A stretch of DNA of 64,000 bases from JADGRF01 sp036382515 (GCA_036382515.1 DASVHQ010000147.1:38603-102602), one strand, 5' to 3'. Numbered from the stretch's first letter, positions 46,820 to 55,962 are shown. Notes: generated from the letters alone by a model not told the origin. Program-made: numbers and translations.

Positions 46820-48079
46820 TCAGTCGCGGATCAGCGAAGCGCGCGCGTGGGCTTCGAGCCCTTCCATGCGTGCCAGCTGTGCGAGCAGGTCACGCTGACC
46901 GCGGATCGCCTCGCGGCTGTAGCGAATCAACGAGGTGCGCACGACGAAGTCGTAGACGCCCAGTGGCGAGCCGAAGCGCGCCGCGCCGCCGGTGGGCAGC
47001 ACGTGGCTGGGCCCCGCAGCGTAGTCACCCGCGGCTTCGGGCGTGTGGTCGCCCATGAACGCTGCGCCCGCCGCACCGATCTGCTCGAGCAGCGCATCCG
47101 GATCGCGTACCTGCAGCGACAGATGCTCGGGCGCGAGCAGGTCGGCCACGCGCGCGGCCTCGGCGAGGTCCTTGGCCACGAAGCAGAAGCCGTGGTCTTT
47201 CACCGAGGGCGTGGCGATGGCGCGGCGCGGCAGCGCTTCGAGCTGGGTTGCAACTTCGCGACACACGGCGTCGGCCTGTTGGCGGCTGAGCGTGACGAGC
47301 AACGGATACGCCGCTTCGTCGTGCTCGGCCTGCGAGAGCAGGTCGGCCGCGATCACGCGCGGATCCGCCACGTCGTCGGCGACCACCAAGATCTCGCTCG
47401 GTCCCGCGATGCCATCGATGTCGACGATGCCGTACACCAGGCGCTTGGCGCAGGTGACGTACAGGTTGCCGGGCCCGACGATCTTGTCGACGCGCGCGAT
47501 ACTCTCGGTGCCGTACGCCAGCGCGGCGACCGCTTGCGCGCCGCCCGCATCCACCACCTCGGTCACGCCCGCCAGCTCAGCGGCGGCCAGCACTTCGCCC
47601 TCGGGGTTGGGCGTGATCAGCACGATGCGCGGCACGCCCGCGACCTGCGCGGGGATCGCCGTCATCAGCACGGTCGACGGATACCGCGCCTTGCCGCCCG
47701 GTGCGTACACGGCCACCGACTTCATCGGTCGCACGCGCTGGCCCAGCTCGATCCCATCCTCGGTGTAGCGGAAGCCCGTGTCCTTCTGGTGCTCGTGGTA
47801 ACGCCGCACGCGCTCGGCCGCCTTGGCCAGCGCCTGTCGCGAGGCCTCGGACACGCCCTTGGCGCGCTCTCGCCAGTCGTGCATGACCACGCTGTGTTGC
47901 TGGCGCTTGTCGAAGCGCAGCGTCAGCTCCTTGAGCGCGCTGTCGCCTTCGTCGCGCACCTTGCGGATGATCTCGCGCACCTGCGGCTCGACGCGCTCCA
48001 AGTCGGCGTCGCCGCGCCGCGCCAGCGTCTGCAGCGCCTTTTCGTACTCGGGCTTGCCTTGTTCGTAGATGGTCAGCAT
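46820..48079 (-). CDS. hisD: Histidinol dehydrogenase
   Basis: ATG 48079 gives 419 aa. Typical motifs are VYAPGGKARYPSTVLM, VGPGNLYVTCAKRLVYG, IAGPSEILVVADD, the zinc-site segment LLSQAEHDEAAYPLL, APEHLSLQV and GPSHVLPTGGAARF. It catalyses the last two steps of histidine synthesis, histidinol to histidine, with NAD+. No other his genes are nearby. A small hairpin sits just before the start. Confidence 0.96.
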   Translation of the reverse strand: MLTIYEQGKPEYEKALQTLARRGDADLERVEPQVREIIRKVRDEGDSALKELTLRFDKRQQHSVVMHDWRERAKGVSEASRQALAKAAERVRRYHEHQKDTGFRYTEDGIELGQRVRPMKSVAVYAPGGKARYPSTVLMTAIPAQVAGVPRIVLITPNPEGEVLAAAELAGVTEVVDAGGAQAVAALAYGTESIARVDKIVGPGNLYVTCAKRLVYGIVDIDGIAGPSEILVVADDVADPRVIAADLLSQAEHDEAAYPLLVTLSRQQADAVCREVATQLEALPRRAIATPSVKDHGFCFVAKDLAEAARVADLLAPEHLSLQVRDPDALLEQIGAAGAAFMGDHTPEAAGDYAAGPSHVLPTGGAARFGSPLGVYDFVVRTSLIRYSREAIRGQRDLLAQLARMEGLEAHARASLIRD

Positions 48080-48085
48080 GGCGGA

Positions 48086-48100
48086 ACCCACCAAGTGGGT
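48086..48100. promoter_or_regulatory. Hairpin over the ribosome-binding region of hisD
   Basis: ACCCAC-CAA-GTGGGT is a perfect 6-bp stem 6 nt before the hisD start on the minus strand. On the transcript it would enclose GGTGGG, the only purine-rich sequence available as a ribosome site, so it could limit translation. Confidence 0.45.
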
Positions 48101-48235
48101 GAGGAGACTTAGCAAAACGCGCCCGTCCGCGCCATCCGCCGCGCCGTTCCACGCGCCGCTCGGCCGTGCCCGGGTACGCAGCCGAGGGTCGCGAGGTTGA
48201 AAGCGTGGGCCTGCCCAGGTACACAGCCCCCAGCC

Positions 48236-49729
48236 ATGGCCCAGACGTTCCACGACACCCTCCGCGACCGCCTGCTTCCTTTCGAACCGGCCGAGCCGGG
48301 GAAGGCGCGCATCTACGTGTGTGGGCCGACCGTCTACGACTACGCGCACCTGGGGCACGTCCGCTGCTACGTCGTCTACGACGTGCTGGTGCGCCATCTA
48401 CGCGCCAGCGGCATGGAAGTGAAGTACGTCCGCAACGTCACCGACGTCGACGACAAGATCATCAAGCGTGCGGCCGAGCTGGGCGAATCTCCGCTCGCGC
48501 TCGCAGCGCGCTTCACCGAGAGCTACCGCGAGGACCTGCAGCGGGTGTTCTGCCTGCCGCCCGACGTCGAGCCGAAGGTCAGTGAGCATGTGCCCGACAT
48601 CCTCGCGCTGATCCAGCGCCTGATCGATCAGGGCTCGGCTTACGCGTCGGAAGGCGACGTGTACTTCAGCGTCGCGACCTTCCCCGAATACGGCAAGCTC
48701 TCGCACCGCAAGCTCGCCGACATGGAGTTCGGCGCGAGCGGACGGCTCGGCGACGGCGAGGAGCAGAAGAAGCGCCACCCGGCCGACTTCGCGCTCTGGA
48801 AGGCGGCCAAGCCGGGCGAGCCCAGCTGGCAGAGCCCGTGGGGAGCGGGCCGTCCCGGCTGGCACATCGAGTGCTCCGCGATGTGCATGCGCCACCTCGG
48901 CGACGCGTTCGACTTGCATGGCGGCGGCCTCGATCTGGTCTTCCCGCACCACGAAAACGAGATCGCGCAGTCGGAAGCGGTCACGGGCAAGCCGCTCGCC
49001 AAGCTCTGGGTTCACAACGGCTTCATCGAAGTGAACAAGGAGAAGATGAGCAAGAGCCTGGGCAACTTCTTCACCGCGCGCGAATGCTTTCGCCTCGTGG
49101 AGCCTGAAGCACTGCGTTACTTCGTGCTCACCACACACTACCGAGCGCCGCTCAGTCTCGACTGGAGCGTGGGCGCGCAGGGCGAGGTCACGGGCTTTCC
49201 GCAGATCGAGGAGTGCGAGCGGCGCGTGGAGTACCTGTACACGACGGCTGCGCGCATCACCGCGCTCGCCGCCGACAAGCTCGCGCAAGACGGCACGGTC
49301 GAAGCCGAGCTGCGCGACATCCCCGGCAAGCTCTCGGCCGCGCTCGACGAAGACTTGAACATGCCCGCCGCGCTAGCGGTGGTGTCCGAGCTCCTCAAGC
49401 GCGCCAACGACTTCGCGGATCTCGCCGCGCGCAAACCGGGCAAGCTGAACGTGCCGACGCTGCGCGCCATCGAGGTCGGTTTGCGGGCGCTGTCCGCGCA
49501 GCTCGGCCTGGGTCTCGACGACGGGCCTGCGTTCTTGCGCCGTGTACGCAGCCGTCGCGCACGCGCACGCGGCATGCAGGAGAGCGACGTCGAGGCGAAG
49601 ATCGTGCAGCGCATCGAAGCGCGCAAGAATCGCGAGTTCGCGCGCGCCGACGAGCTGCGCGCGGAGCTCTCGGCGCTGGGCGTCGAGCTGATGGACAGCC
49701 CAGAAGGCACGACCTGGCGCTTGCCCTGA
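48236..49729 (+). CDS. cysS: Cysteinyl-tRNA synthetase
   Basis: ATG 48236 gives 497 aa. The class I signature is PTVYDYAHLGHVR (HIGH variant) and the KMSKS loop is in EKMSKSLGNFF. Zinc ligands appear in VCGPT, HIECSAMCM and FPHHENEIAQSEA. The C-terminal DALR-type helical domain and anticodon-binding end (REFARADELRAELSALGVEL) are present. An upstream in-frame start (48197) adds 13 unsupported residues. Divergent from hisD. Confidence 0.96.
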   Translation: MAQTFHDTLRDRLLPFEPAEPGKARIYVCGPTVYDYAHLGHVRCYVVYDVLVRHLRASGMEVKYVRNVTDVDDKIIKRAAELGESPLALAARFTESYREDLQRVFCLPPDVEPKVSEHVPDILALIQRLIDQGSAYASEGDVYFSVATFPEYGKLSHRKLADMEFGASGRLGDGEEQKKRHPADFALWKAAKPGEPSWQSPWGAGRPGWHIECSAMCMRHLGDAFDLHGGGLDLVFPHHENEIAQSEAVTGKPLAKLWVHNGFIEVNKEKMSKSLGNFFTARECFRLVEPEALRYFVLTTHYRAPLSLDWSVGAQGEVTGFPQIEECERRVEYLYTTAARITALAADKLAQDGTVEAELRDIPGKLSAALDEDLNMPAALAVVSELLKRANDFADLAARKPGKLNVPTLRAIEVGLRALSAQLGLGLDDGPAFLRRVRSRRARARGMQESDVEAKIVQRIEARKNREFARADELRAELSALGVELMDSPEGTTWRLP

Positions 49730-49813
49730 CTTGCCCATCAGCTACCTGCGTCGGGGGGGGGGTGTGCGAACAGCTGCGGATGTCCTGCAAGCTACTACCC
49801 GCCTTTATTGTCC

Positions 49814-49843
49814 TTGGCGTCACGCTCGCCGCACGGATATCGT
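49814..49843 (+). promoter_or_regulatory. Possible promoter of the PATAN-J gene
   Basis: TTGGCG (49814-49819), an 18-nt spacer and TATCGT (49838-49843) precede ATG 49870, with GGAG between. The match is moderate. A run of ten G lies upstream at 49753-49762. Confidence 0.4.
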
Positions 49844-49869
49844 AACGATCTTGGAGACGACGCAGTTCC

Positions 49870-51465
49870 ATGGCTGACGAACCAATTGCGACAGGAACGT
49901 TGGCGAAAACGCCGCTGCCGCACTTGCTGGTCTATCTCGATCAGAAGCAGCTGTCGGGCACGCTCGCGATCTGGCCCGATGTGCTCGCCGCAGGCGAGAA
50001 CCGTCAGGATCGCATCTTGCTGCTCAAGGGTCGGCCGGTCGCCGGTCGCCTGATCGAGCCTGCCAAGACGTTGCGCGAAGGTCTGCTCAAGCTCTTCTAC
50101 CGCAGCGAAGCTCCGTACGCGTTCTACGAGGCGAACTTGCTCGGCGGTGCCGAGGAGCGGCTCAACGGTCGCGTGGATCCGCTCTCGCTGATCACCGAGT
50201 CACTGCGCTCCACCGCGCGCGACGAAGTGGTGGCCGACGTGTTGCGGCGCGTGGGCGAGACGCGCCTGCGCATTGCGCCCAAGGTCGATCTCAACCGCTT
50301 CGAGCTGATCCCAGAGGAGCGCGCGCTGGTCGAGCTGATGATGGCCGAGCCAGCGAGTACCCGCGCCCTCATCGAGGGTTCAGGGTTGCCGAAAGCGCGC
50401 GGTGAACGACTGGTGTATCTGCTGCTCATCAGCAAGAGCGCTGCGCCCTACGAGGAGCCCGCTGCGGCGCGTGCAGGCGCACCCGCTGCACCCGCGCCCG
50501 CACCTGCCGCACCGGCTGCACCCGCGGCGTCTGCCGCGCTCGGGGTCTCCACGCCCGTGCCCGTCGCCGGCGGACCCGTCAGCAGCCTGCCGCCGATCGT
50601 GGGCTACTCGAAGCCTCCGGCCAGTCGCCTGGAGCGTCTCACGGAGATCCCACCGCCGCCCGACGACCTCAGCCCCGAGCTGCGCGAACGCTGGCAGAAG
50701 GTGGTCACGCGCGGGCGCCTGATGGAGAACCAGACCTACTTCGAGATGCTCGGCGTCGACAAGAAGGCCACATCTCCCGATGCCAAGACCGAGTTCTTCA
50801 AGCTCGCCAAGGAATGGCATCCCGATCGCTTACCGGCCGAGCTTTCGCCGCTGCGGCCGTTCGTCGAGATCATCTTCGCGTACATGAACGAGGCGCAGAA
50901 GATCCTGAGCGACGAGGAGCAGCGCCTTTCGTACTTGCGCACGGTGCGCGAGGGCGGCGGCACGCCCGCAGCCGAGAAGCTCATGCAGGCGATCCTCGAC
51001 AGCGCGCTGTCGTACGAGCGCGTGCTGGTGTTCGCACGCAAGCATCAGTACGACGAAGCGCTGGAGCTGCTGAACAAGATCTTGGCGGTGACCAAGGACG
51101 AGCCGGACTACCACGCCATGCTCGGCTGGCTGCTGATGATGAAGCACACCGGGGCCGATGCGCCCACAGCCAAGATGTTCGAAGCGTTCGATCGTGCCAT
51201 CGAGCTGTACGAGGACCACGAGAAGGCGCAGCTCTACAAGGCGCAGCTGCTCAAGCGCATGGGACGTCACACCGAGGCCATGCGTCACTACAGGAAGGTC
51301 GTGTCGATCAACCCGGGCAATCTCGACGCAGCGCGCGAGGTGCGCGTGGCGCAGATGCGCGACGACAAGCAGGCACCGAGCAGCGCCAAGAGCGCTGCCG
51401 CGGGTCTGTTCGGCAAGCTGCTGGGCGGCGACAAAGACGACAAGTCGAAGAAGAAGAAGAAGTGA
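49870..51465 (+). CDS. PATAN (DUF4388)-DnaJ-TPR protein
   Basis: The 531-aa protein has an N-terminal PATAN/DUF4388-like region (about 8-110; LVYLDQKQLSGTLAIWP), a helical segment to 190, an Ala/Pro-rich linker, a J domain (about 290-365) with the HPD motif in EWHPDRLPAEL, TPR-like repeats (about 375-490) and a Lys-rich C-terminus. PATAN domains are linked to two-component signalling and gliding in myxobacteria and relatives; the J domain would recruit DnaK. This order suggests an Hsp70 adaptor for a signalling complex. Precise role unknown. Confidence 0.82.
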   Translation: MADEPIATGTLAKTPLPHLLVYLDQKQLSGTLAIWPDVLAAGENRQDRILLLKGRPVAGRLIEPAKTLREGLLKLFYRSEAPYAFYEANLLGGAEERLNGRVDPLSLITESLRSTARDEVVADVLRRVGETRLRIAPKVDLNRFELIPEERALVELMMAEPASTRALIEGSGLPKARGERLVYLLLISKSAAPYEEPAAARAGAPAAPAPAPAAPAAPAASAALGVSTPVPVAGGPVSSLPPIVGYSKPPASRLERLTEIPPPPDDLSPELRERWQKVVTRGRLMENQTYFEMLGVDKKATSPDAKTEFFKLAKEWHPDRLPAELSPLRPFVEIIFAYMNEAQKILSDEEQRLSYLRTVREGGGTPAAEKLMQAILDSALSYERVLVFARKHQYDEALELLNKILAVTKDEPDYHAMLGWLLMMKHTGADAPTAKMFEAFDRAIELYEDHEKAQLYKAQLLKRMGRHTEAMRHYRKVVSINPGNLDAAREVRVAQMRDDKQAPSSAKSAAAGLFGKLLGGDKDDKSKKKKK

Positions 51466-51575
51466 GTCGGTAGGTCTGGCGGGCGCCGCTGCCGGGCGCC
51501 AGCTTCGTCGGTTCACGGCGGCCAAGCGCGCGACAACACGAGCCCCATCGCCGGCACGCGGCCTGCAACGCCCGG

Positions 51576-51589
51576 GTGCATGCATGCAC
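51576..51589. promoter_or_regulatory. 14-bp perfect palindrome over the radC start codon
   Basis: GTGCATGCATGCAC is its own reverse complement and covers the ATG at 51580 and a second, out-of-frame ATG at 51584. It could be an operator or chance. The motif is not the LexA box. Confidence 0.5.
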
Positions 51590-52284
51590 TCACGACGACC
51601 GATGATCCCAGGCTTGGCCCGCGCGAGCGCCTAGTCATGCACGGCAGCGCCTCGCTCAGCGACGTCGACCTGATCGCGATCGTGCTCGGGACCGGTTCCA
51701 GTGCCGAGCCGGTGGGCGTGGTCGCCGCACGGCTGCTCGAGCGCGCCGGCGGGTTGCATGGCCTCTCGCGGCTGAGCGGTGCCGAGCTGGAAGCGCAGGT
51801 CGGCATTGGGGTCACCAAGGCCTGCCGGCTGCGGGCTGCGGCCGAGCTCGGCGCACGGCTCTGCGCCCGTCCACTCACCCGCGAGCGCCCGATCACCTGC
51901 AGCCGCGACATCGACGCCGCGCTGCGGCCGCGCCTCAGCGGCGCCGAGCGTGAGCACTTCATCGCCGTCGCCCTTGATGCCAAGAACCACCCGTTGGCGC
52001 AGCTCGAAATCGGCGTGGGCGGGCTGCTCGCCTGTTGCATCTCCCCGGCCGACGTCTTTCGGCCGCTGCTGCGCGAGGCCGCTGCCAGCACGATCTTCGC
52101 CCACAATCACCCCAGCGGGGACCCGACCCCCAGTGACCAGGATCTCGCCATCACCGAGCGGCTCACCCAGGCGGGCGATCTGCTGGGGATTCGGGTGCTC
52201 GATCACCTGGTTTTGGGCGCGAGCGGCTACTTCAGCTTCCTGGACGCAGGCCTCTTGCCGGCCCGTCCCAAGGCACCAGCCTGA
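51580..52284 (+). CDS. radC: RadC family JAB/MPN-domain protein
   Basis: The 234-aa protein has the N-terminal helix-hairpin-helix-like region (DVDLIAIVLGTGS) and the C-terminal MPN metalloprotease-like domain with FAHNHPSGDPTPSDQD, containing the His-x-His and Asp ligands expected for zinc. RadC proteins are widespread; the old link to recombination repair is not supported and the role is unclear. It lies just upstream of rpmH in the place where dnaA is often found. Confidence 0.92.
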   Translation: MHALTTTDDPRLGPRERLVMHGSASLSDVDLIAIVLGTGSSAEPVGVVAARLLERAGGLHGLSRLSGAELEAQVGIGVTKACRLRAAAELGARLCARPLTRERPITCSRDIDAALRPRLSGAEREHFIAVALDAKNHPLAQLEIGVGGLLACCISPADVFRPLLREAAASTIFAHNHPSGDPTPSDQDLAITERLTQAGDLLGIRVLDHLVLGASGYFSFLDAGLLPARPKAPA

Positions 52285-52315
52285 GGGCCATAGACCGTCT
52301 GGCTCACACACAGGC

Positions 52316-52344
52316 TTGACACGTCCGCCCCTGCATGCTTTGGT
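52316..52344 (+). promoter_or_regulatory. Probable rpmH promoter
   Basis: A consensus TTGACA (52316-52321) is followed after 17 nt by TTTGGT (52339-52344), a weak -10. The start of rpmH is at 52383 with AGGAG before it. Confidence 0.55.
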
Positions 52345-52382
52345 CCGCCTCCCGGAATTTCCGACCTCGCAGGAGTGTCTCC

Positions 52383-52532
52383 GTGAAACGCACTTATCAG
52401 CCCCATCGCACGCGTCGGCTCCGTACCCATGGCTTCCGTGCTCGGATGAAGTCGGCCAACGGCCGTAAGGTCTTGAGCAACCGTCGCCGCAAGGGACGCC
52501 AACGTCTGGCGGTCTCGGTTTACAAGAAGTAG
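52383..52532 (+). CDS. rpmH: 50S ribosomal protein L34
   Basis: The 49-aa protein uses a GTG start and reads KRTYQPHRTRRLRTHGF, with the universal RMKSANGRKVLSNRRRKGR segment split over residues 22-40. AGGAGTGTCTCC before the start fits an SD site. It is the smallest and most basic L34 type, as normal. First gene of the rpmH-rnpA-yidD-yidC-khpB cluster. Confidence 0.97.
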   Translation: MKRTYQPHRTRRLRTHGFRARMKSANGRKVLSNRRRKGRQRLAVSVYKK

Positions 52533-52633
52533 CAGCCCAGCGCAGCGACCTGCCCCGGTCCGTTGCGTTGGTCGCGTGGGTCGTACTGACCGCACGTGGT
52601 CCCGACGCAGGGTAGGGCAGAGCGAGGTGCGTG

Positions 52634-53101
52634 ATGACCGCTCCGTCCGCAGCGTTGGCGAGTAGCTCGCAGCCCGACCAGCGCTTCCCCAAGCAAGCGC
52701 GGCTACGGCGTCGCAGCGAGTTCCTGCGTGTGCAGGGCGAAGGCCGGCGTCTGCACACGCCACACTTCGTCGTGCTGCTCATGCCGGGCCGTCCGCAGCG
52801 CTTTGGTGTGACGGTCGGGAAGCGAATTGGCTGCGCCGTGAAGCGCAATCGCATCAAACGCGTGGCGCGCGAGCTGTTCCGGCGCGAAAAAGCGCTCTTC
52901 CCGGCCGATTGTGAGGTCGTTCTCGTGGCCCGAACCGGGGCGGAGCGACTAGATTACGGGGCCGTCAAGGCCGAGCTCGAGCGCGCGCAGGCGTCGCTGG
53001 CTCGGCTGCTCGCCGGTGGGCCCCGGCCAGCGCGCGGCGACGGCCGCGATCATGGCCTCCGTGATGGCCTCCGTGATGGCAAGCGCACCGACCCACGATG
53101 A
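52634..53101 (+). CDS. rnpA: Ribonuclease P protein component
   Basis: From ATG 52634 (an alternative GTG lies one codon earlier) the 155-aa protein shows the RnpA core: LRRRSEFLRVQGEGRRLHTP, FGVTVGKRIGCAVKRNRIKR with the conserved RNR motif, and AREL. It binds RNase P RNA to mature tRNA 5' ends. The C-terminus is a Gly/Asp/Arg tail encoded by a 12-bp tandem repeat (GATGGCCTCCGT) near 53050-53080, partly overlapping possible yidD starts. Confidence 0.93.
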   Translation: MTAPSAALASSSQPDQRFPKQARLRRRSEFLRVQGEGRRLHTPHFVVLLMPGRPQRFGVTVGKRIGCAVKRNRIKRVARELFRREKALFPADCEVVLVARTGAERLDYGAVKAELERAQASLARLLAGGPRPARGDGRDHGLRDGLRDGKRTDPR

Positions 53102-53105
53102 ACCC

Positions 53106-53447
53106 ATGATGGCGCACCTCTTGCTCTTGCTGATCCGCCTCTACCAGCGCGTGCTGTCGCCGCTGGTCGGGCCGGTGTGTCGCTTCGACCCGAGCTGCTC
53201 GCGCTACGCGGCCAGCTGCATCGAGCGCTTCGGCGCGCTGCGCGGCAGCTGGCTCGGCCTCTTGCGCGTGCTGCGCTGCAACCCGCTGCATCCTGGCGGC
53301 CTCGACCTCCCACCGACCTCCCTAGGCGAGTCGCACGGCGCGCCGGGTCGGCTCTCGCGATCCACGGCGTGCTCGCACGCCCACGCGGCTAGCGCCTGTG
53401 CGGCCCCGTCTTCGCTCCGCGTCCGGAGCCCGCAGTCACGTCCATGA
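53106..53447 (+). CDS. yidD: Membrane protein insertion efficiency factor YidD
   Basis: ATG 53106 or 53109. The 113-aa protein contains the whole YidD core in its first 72 residues: LIRLYQRVLSPLVGPVCRFD, PSCSRYAASCIERFGALRG and RCNPLHPGGLD. A 40-residue low-complexity tail follows, probably not conserved, and runs into the yidC start (ATGA overlap). YidD helps YidC insert inner-membrane proteins. Confidence 0.92.
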   Translation: MMAHLLLLLIRLYQRVLSPLVGPVCRFDPSCSRYAASCIERFGALRGSWLGLLRVLRCNPLHPGGLDLPPTSLGESHGAPGRLSRSTACSHAHAASACAAPSSLRVRSPQSRP

Positions 53448-55207
53448 AGAGAAATTCGCTCTGGTTTTACGCAGTCGTGATCGGCCTCGCGCTCGCGGTG
53501 CCGCGCATCCTCAACCTCTCGGACAAGAAGCAGGCGGCTTCCAAGGCCGCACGTGCGAAGGACGGCGATCGCATCGCTGCGCCCGAGCCGGCCACGATCG
53601 GCGTCGCTGCGCCGGGTGCCGCGGCGGGTTCGGCGCTCGCCAAACCCCTCGCCGAGCTGCCCGAGAGTTTCGGCACGCTCAGCACCGATCGCTTCCGCGC
53701 GCGTGTCTCGAGTCTGACCGGTGGCTTGCAGAGCTTCGAGCTGCGCGATGCGAGCTTCCAGACGCACGGCAAGCCGCTCAACATCGTCACCACCTCGCGG
53801 CCCGAGTACTACCCGCTCACCTCGCGCATCGAGGGCGCGGCCATCGACACCGGCGCGGGCTGGCAGCTGGAACAGCTGTCGGACACGCTGGTGCGTCTGC
53901 ACACGCAGGCCGATGGCGTGGCCGTCGAACGCAAGCTCGAAGCAGGCAAGGGCCCTTATCAGATCTGGGTCACCACCACGCTCGCCAACCGTGGCAGCGC
54001 GCCGCGCAAGCTCAAGCTTTCCGAGCTCACGTTCCACTACGTTGCACGCGCCGATGAAAGCGGCGGCATCCCACTTCTGCCCGCGCGTTCGAGCGCCATG
54101 AGCAGCGGGCTGTGCGACCACGGTGATGAGTTCGAGCGCATCGACCGCAAGAAGCTCGAAGAGCCCAAGCACTGGCCCGGCCCGGTGCGCTTCGCAGGCA
54201 TCGACAATGTCTACTTCCTCAACGCCATCGTCTCGGCCGACGACAGCGCACGCGGCTGCGCGCTCGAGGGCAACGATCGCGGGCTCGATTCCGACGGAAA
54301 GCCGATCGGCACCCTGATCGCCGCGCGCCTCACGCACGACGAGCTCGTGGTGCAGCCCGGCCAGTCGCGCACCGTGCGCGTGCTCGCGTACCTCGGCCCC
54401 AAGACGCCGGAGGAGCTGGCGCGCGTCGGTCACTCGCTGCGCAAGGCCATCAACAGCGGCTTCTTCACCTCGGTCGCCGACGTGCTCACGTGGCTCTTGC
54501 AGAAGATCCACAGCGGCGTCGGCAACTGGGGCGTCGCCATCATCCTTTTGACCTTCCTCGTGAAGCTCGTGCTCTATCCGCTGACCCACAAGCAGATGGA
54601 GTCGATGGCGAAGATGAAGGAGCTCAAGCCGGAGATGGACCGGATCAACGAGCTCTACGCCGACGACCGCGAGAAGAAGGGTGCGGCCGTCATGGAGCTG
54701 TACCGCAAGCGGGGCGTGAACCCGATGGCGGGCTGCTTCCCGGTCGTGTTGCAGCTGCCGATCTGGTTCTCGCTCTACGCCTCGCTGTCGTCGAACATCC
54801 AGCTCTTCCATGCGCCGTTCGCGCTGTGGTGGCACGACCTGTCGTCGCCCGACCCGTATTTCGTGCTGCCACTGTGCCTGGGCGTGCTGATGTTCGTGCA
54901 GCAGAAGCTGGCGCCCCCCGCGGGCACCGATCCGATGCAGGCCAAGATGATGCTCTACATGATGCCCACCATGATCACGAGCTTCATGCTTTTCTTGCCA
55001 GCCGGTTTGTGTTTATACATGTTCACCAACTCTGCGCTGAGCATCTTGCAACAGCGTGTCATCGAAGCCCGTCTGAAGAAGCGTCCCCCTGGATCGCCAC
55101 AATCTCCTGCAACTTCATTAGCCGCGGTCGCCCAGGACGCCGACAAAGACACACACGCTTCGAAATCCAATCCCGCCCCACAGAGGTTGCGCCGTGGCCG
55201 AAAATAG
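53444..55207 (+). CDS. yidC: Membrane protein insertase YidC
   Basis: The 587-aa protein has an N-terminal helix (WFYAVVIGLALAVPRIL), a large periplasmic beta-domain (about 75-330), and the insertase core of five helices (about 345-560) with NWGVAIILLTFLVKLVLYPL, MAGCFPVVLQLPIWFSLYAS and LPAGLCLYMFTNSALSILQQ. The Gram-negative-type periplasmic domain is present. It folds and inserts membrane proteins with or without SecYEG. The end overlaps khpB by 14 nt. Confidence 0.96.
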   Translation: MKRNSLWFYAVVIGLALAVPRILNLSDKKQAASKAARAKDGDRIAAPEPATIGVAAPGAAAGSALAKPLAELPESFGTLSTDRFRARVSSLTGGLQSFELRDASFQTHGKPLNIVTTSRPEYYPLTSRIEGAAIDTGAGWQLEQLSDTLVRLHTQADGVAVERKLEAGKGPYQIWVTTTLANRGSAPRKLKLSELTFHYVARADESGGIPLLPARSSAMSSGLCDHGDEFERIDRKKLEEPKHWPGPVRFAGIDNVYFLNAIVSADDSARGCALEGNDRGLDSDGKPIGTLIAARLTHDELVVQPGQSRTVRVLAYLGPKTPEELARVGHSLRKAINSGFFTSVADVLTWLLQKIHSGVGNWGVAIILLTFLVKLVLYPLTHKQMESMAKMKELKPEMDRINELYADDREKKGAAVMELYRKRGVNPMAGCFPVVLQLPIWFSLYASLSSNIQLFHAPFALWWHDLSSPDPYFVLPLCLGVLMFVQQKLAPPAGTDPMQAKMMLYMMPTMITSFMLFLPAGLCLYMFTNSALSILQQRVIEARLKKRPPGSPQSPATSLAAVAQDADKDTHASKSNPAPQRLRRGRK

Positions 55208-55889
55208 AAAACCACCCGAGCTGGATGGTGCCCTGATCCTCGACACGCAGGACACCCAGGAGCGTAACGACGCTCCCGGGCTCGATCACGACTCGTCCGA
55301 TTACTCCGATTACAAGGCCGACGACGACTTCGACGCCGCACCGGTCGCCCCCCGCCGTGACGCCCCGCCGCTCAATCCCGAGGACCTGCACGAAGACGGC
55401 AAGGCCGAGCTCTCCATGGAGATGCTGGTCGAGATCTTGAAGCGCATGTCGCTCAACGTCGACGTCCAGATCCGCGAGGATGGCGACGAGGTCGTGCTCG
55501 ACCTCACCGGCGAAGACGCAGGCCGGGTGATCGGCAAGAAGGGCCAGACCCTCGACGCGCTGCAGTTCCTGATCAACAAGATCGTCAACCGCTTCCCCGA
55601 GAGTCGCCGGCACATCGTGCTCGACTCGGGCGACTACCGCTTGCGTCGCGAGAACGGCCTGGTGTCCATGGCGCGGCGCGAAGCCAAGCGCGCCGTGCAG
55701 CAGAGCCGCATCATCACGCTCGAGCCCATGTCGCCGCGCGATCGTCGCGTCATCCACCTCTCGCTCGCCAAGTTCCCTGGCGTGAGCACGCGCTCCGACG
55801 GTCAGGGCACCGAGCGTCGCGTGCGCATCATTCCCGCGCGTCAGCAGCGCGGGGAACGTCAGCCGCGTCGCGAGCGCCCGCCGCAGTGA
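55194..55889 (+). CDS. khpB: RNA-binding protein KhpB (Jag), KH and R3H domains
   Basis: GTG start, 231 aa. An acidic N-terminal part (to about residue 70) is followed by a KH domain with AGRVIGKKGQTLDALQFLIN and an R3H domain with RREAKRAVQQSRIITLEPMS and DRRVIHLSL. A basic tail with repeated Arg/Pro ends the protein. KhpB binds RNA with KhpA and affects sporulation or cell-wall control in other bacteria. It closes the yidC cluster; mnmE, often next, is not present. Confidence 0.93.
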   Translation: MAENRKPPELDGALILDTQDTQERNDAPGLDHDSSDYSDYKADDDFDAAPVAPRRDAPPLNPEDLHEDGKAELSMEMLVEILKRMSLNVDVQIREDGDEVVLDLTGEDAGRVIGKKGQTLDALQFLINKIVNRFPESRRHIVLDSGDYRLRRENGLVSMARREAKRAVQQSRIITLEPMSPRDRRVIHLSLAKFPGVSTRSDGQGTERRVRIIPARQQRGERQPRRERPPQ

Positions 55890-55934
55890 GAGTCGTGCGC
55901 CGCGTTCGCTCCGCCCACACCGCCCGCTGAACTG

Positions 55935-55962
55935 CAACGCACGGCCCGCCGCCGTGGCGTTG
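55935..55962 (+). terminator. Hairpin after khpB
   Basis: CAACGCACGG and CCGTGGCGTTG form a 10-bp stem with one bulged G and a 7-nt loop. No T-tract follows, so termination is not certain. Confidence 0.35.

Noticed and set aside
49753..49762. Run of ten G as a phase-variation tract
   Set aside because: It lies after the cysS stop and outside any promoter spacing or coding frame; could also be a sequencing length error.
52285..52382. Origin of replication next to rpmH
   Set aside because: No cluster of DnaA boxes and no dnaA; the gap is explained by the rpmH promoter and leader.
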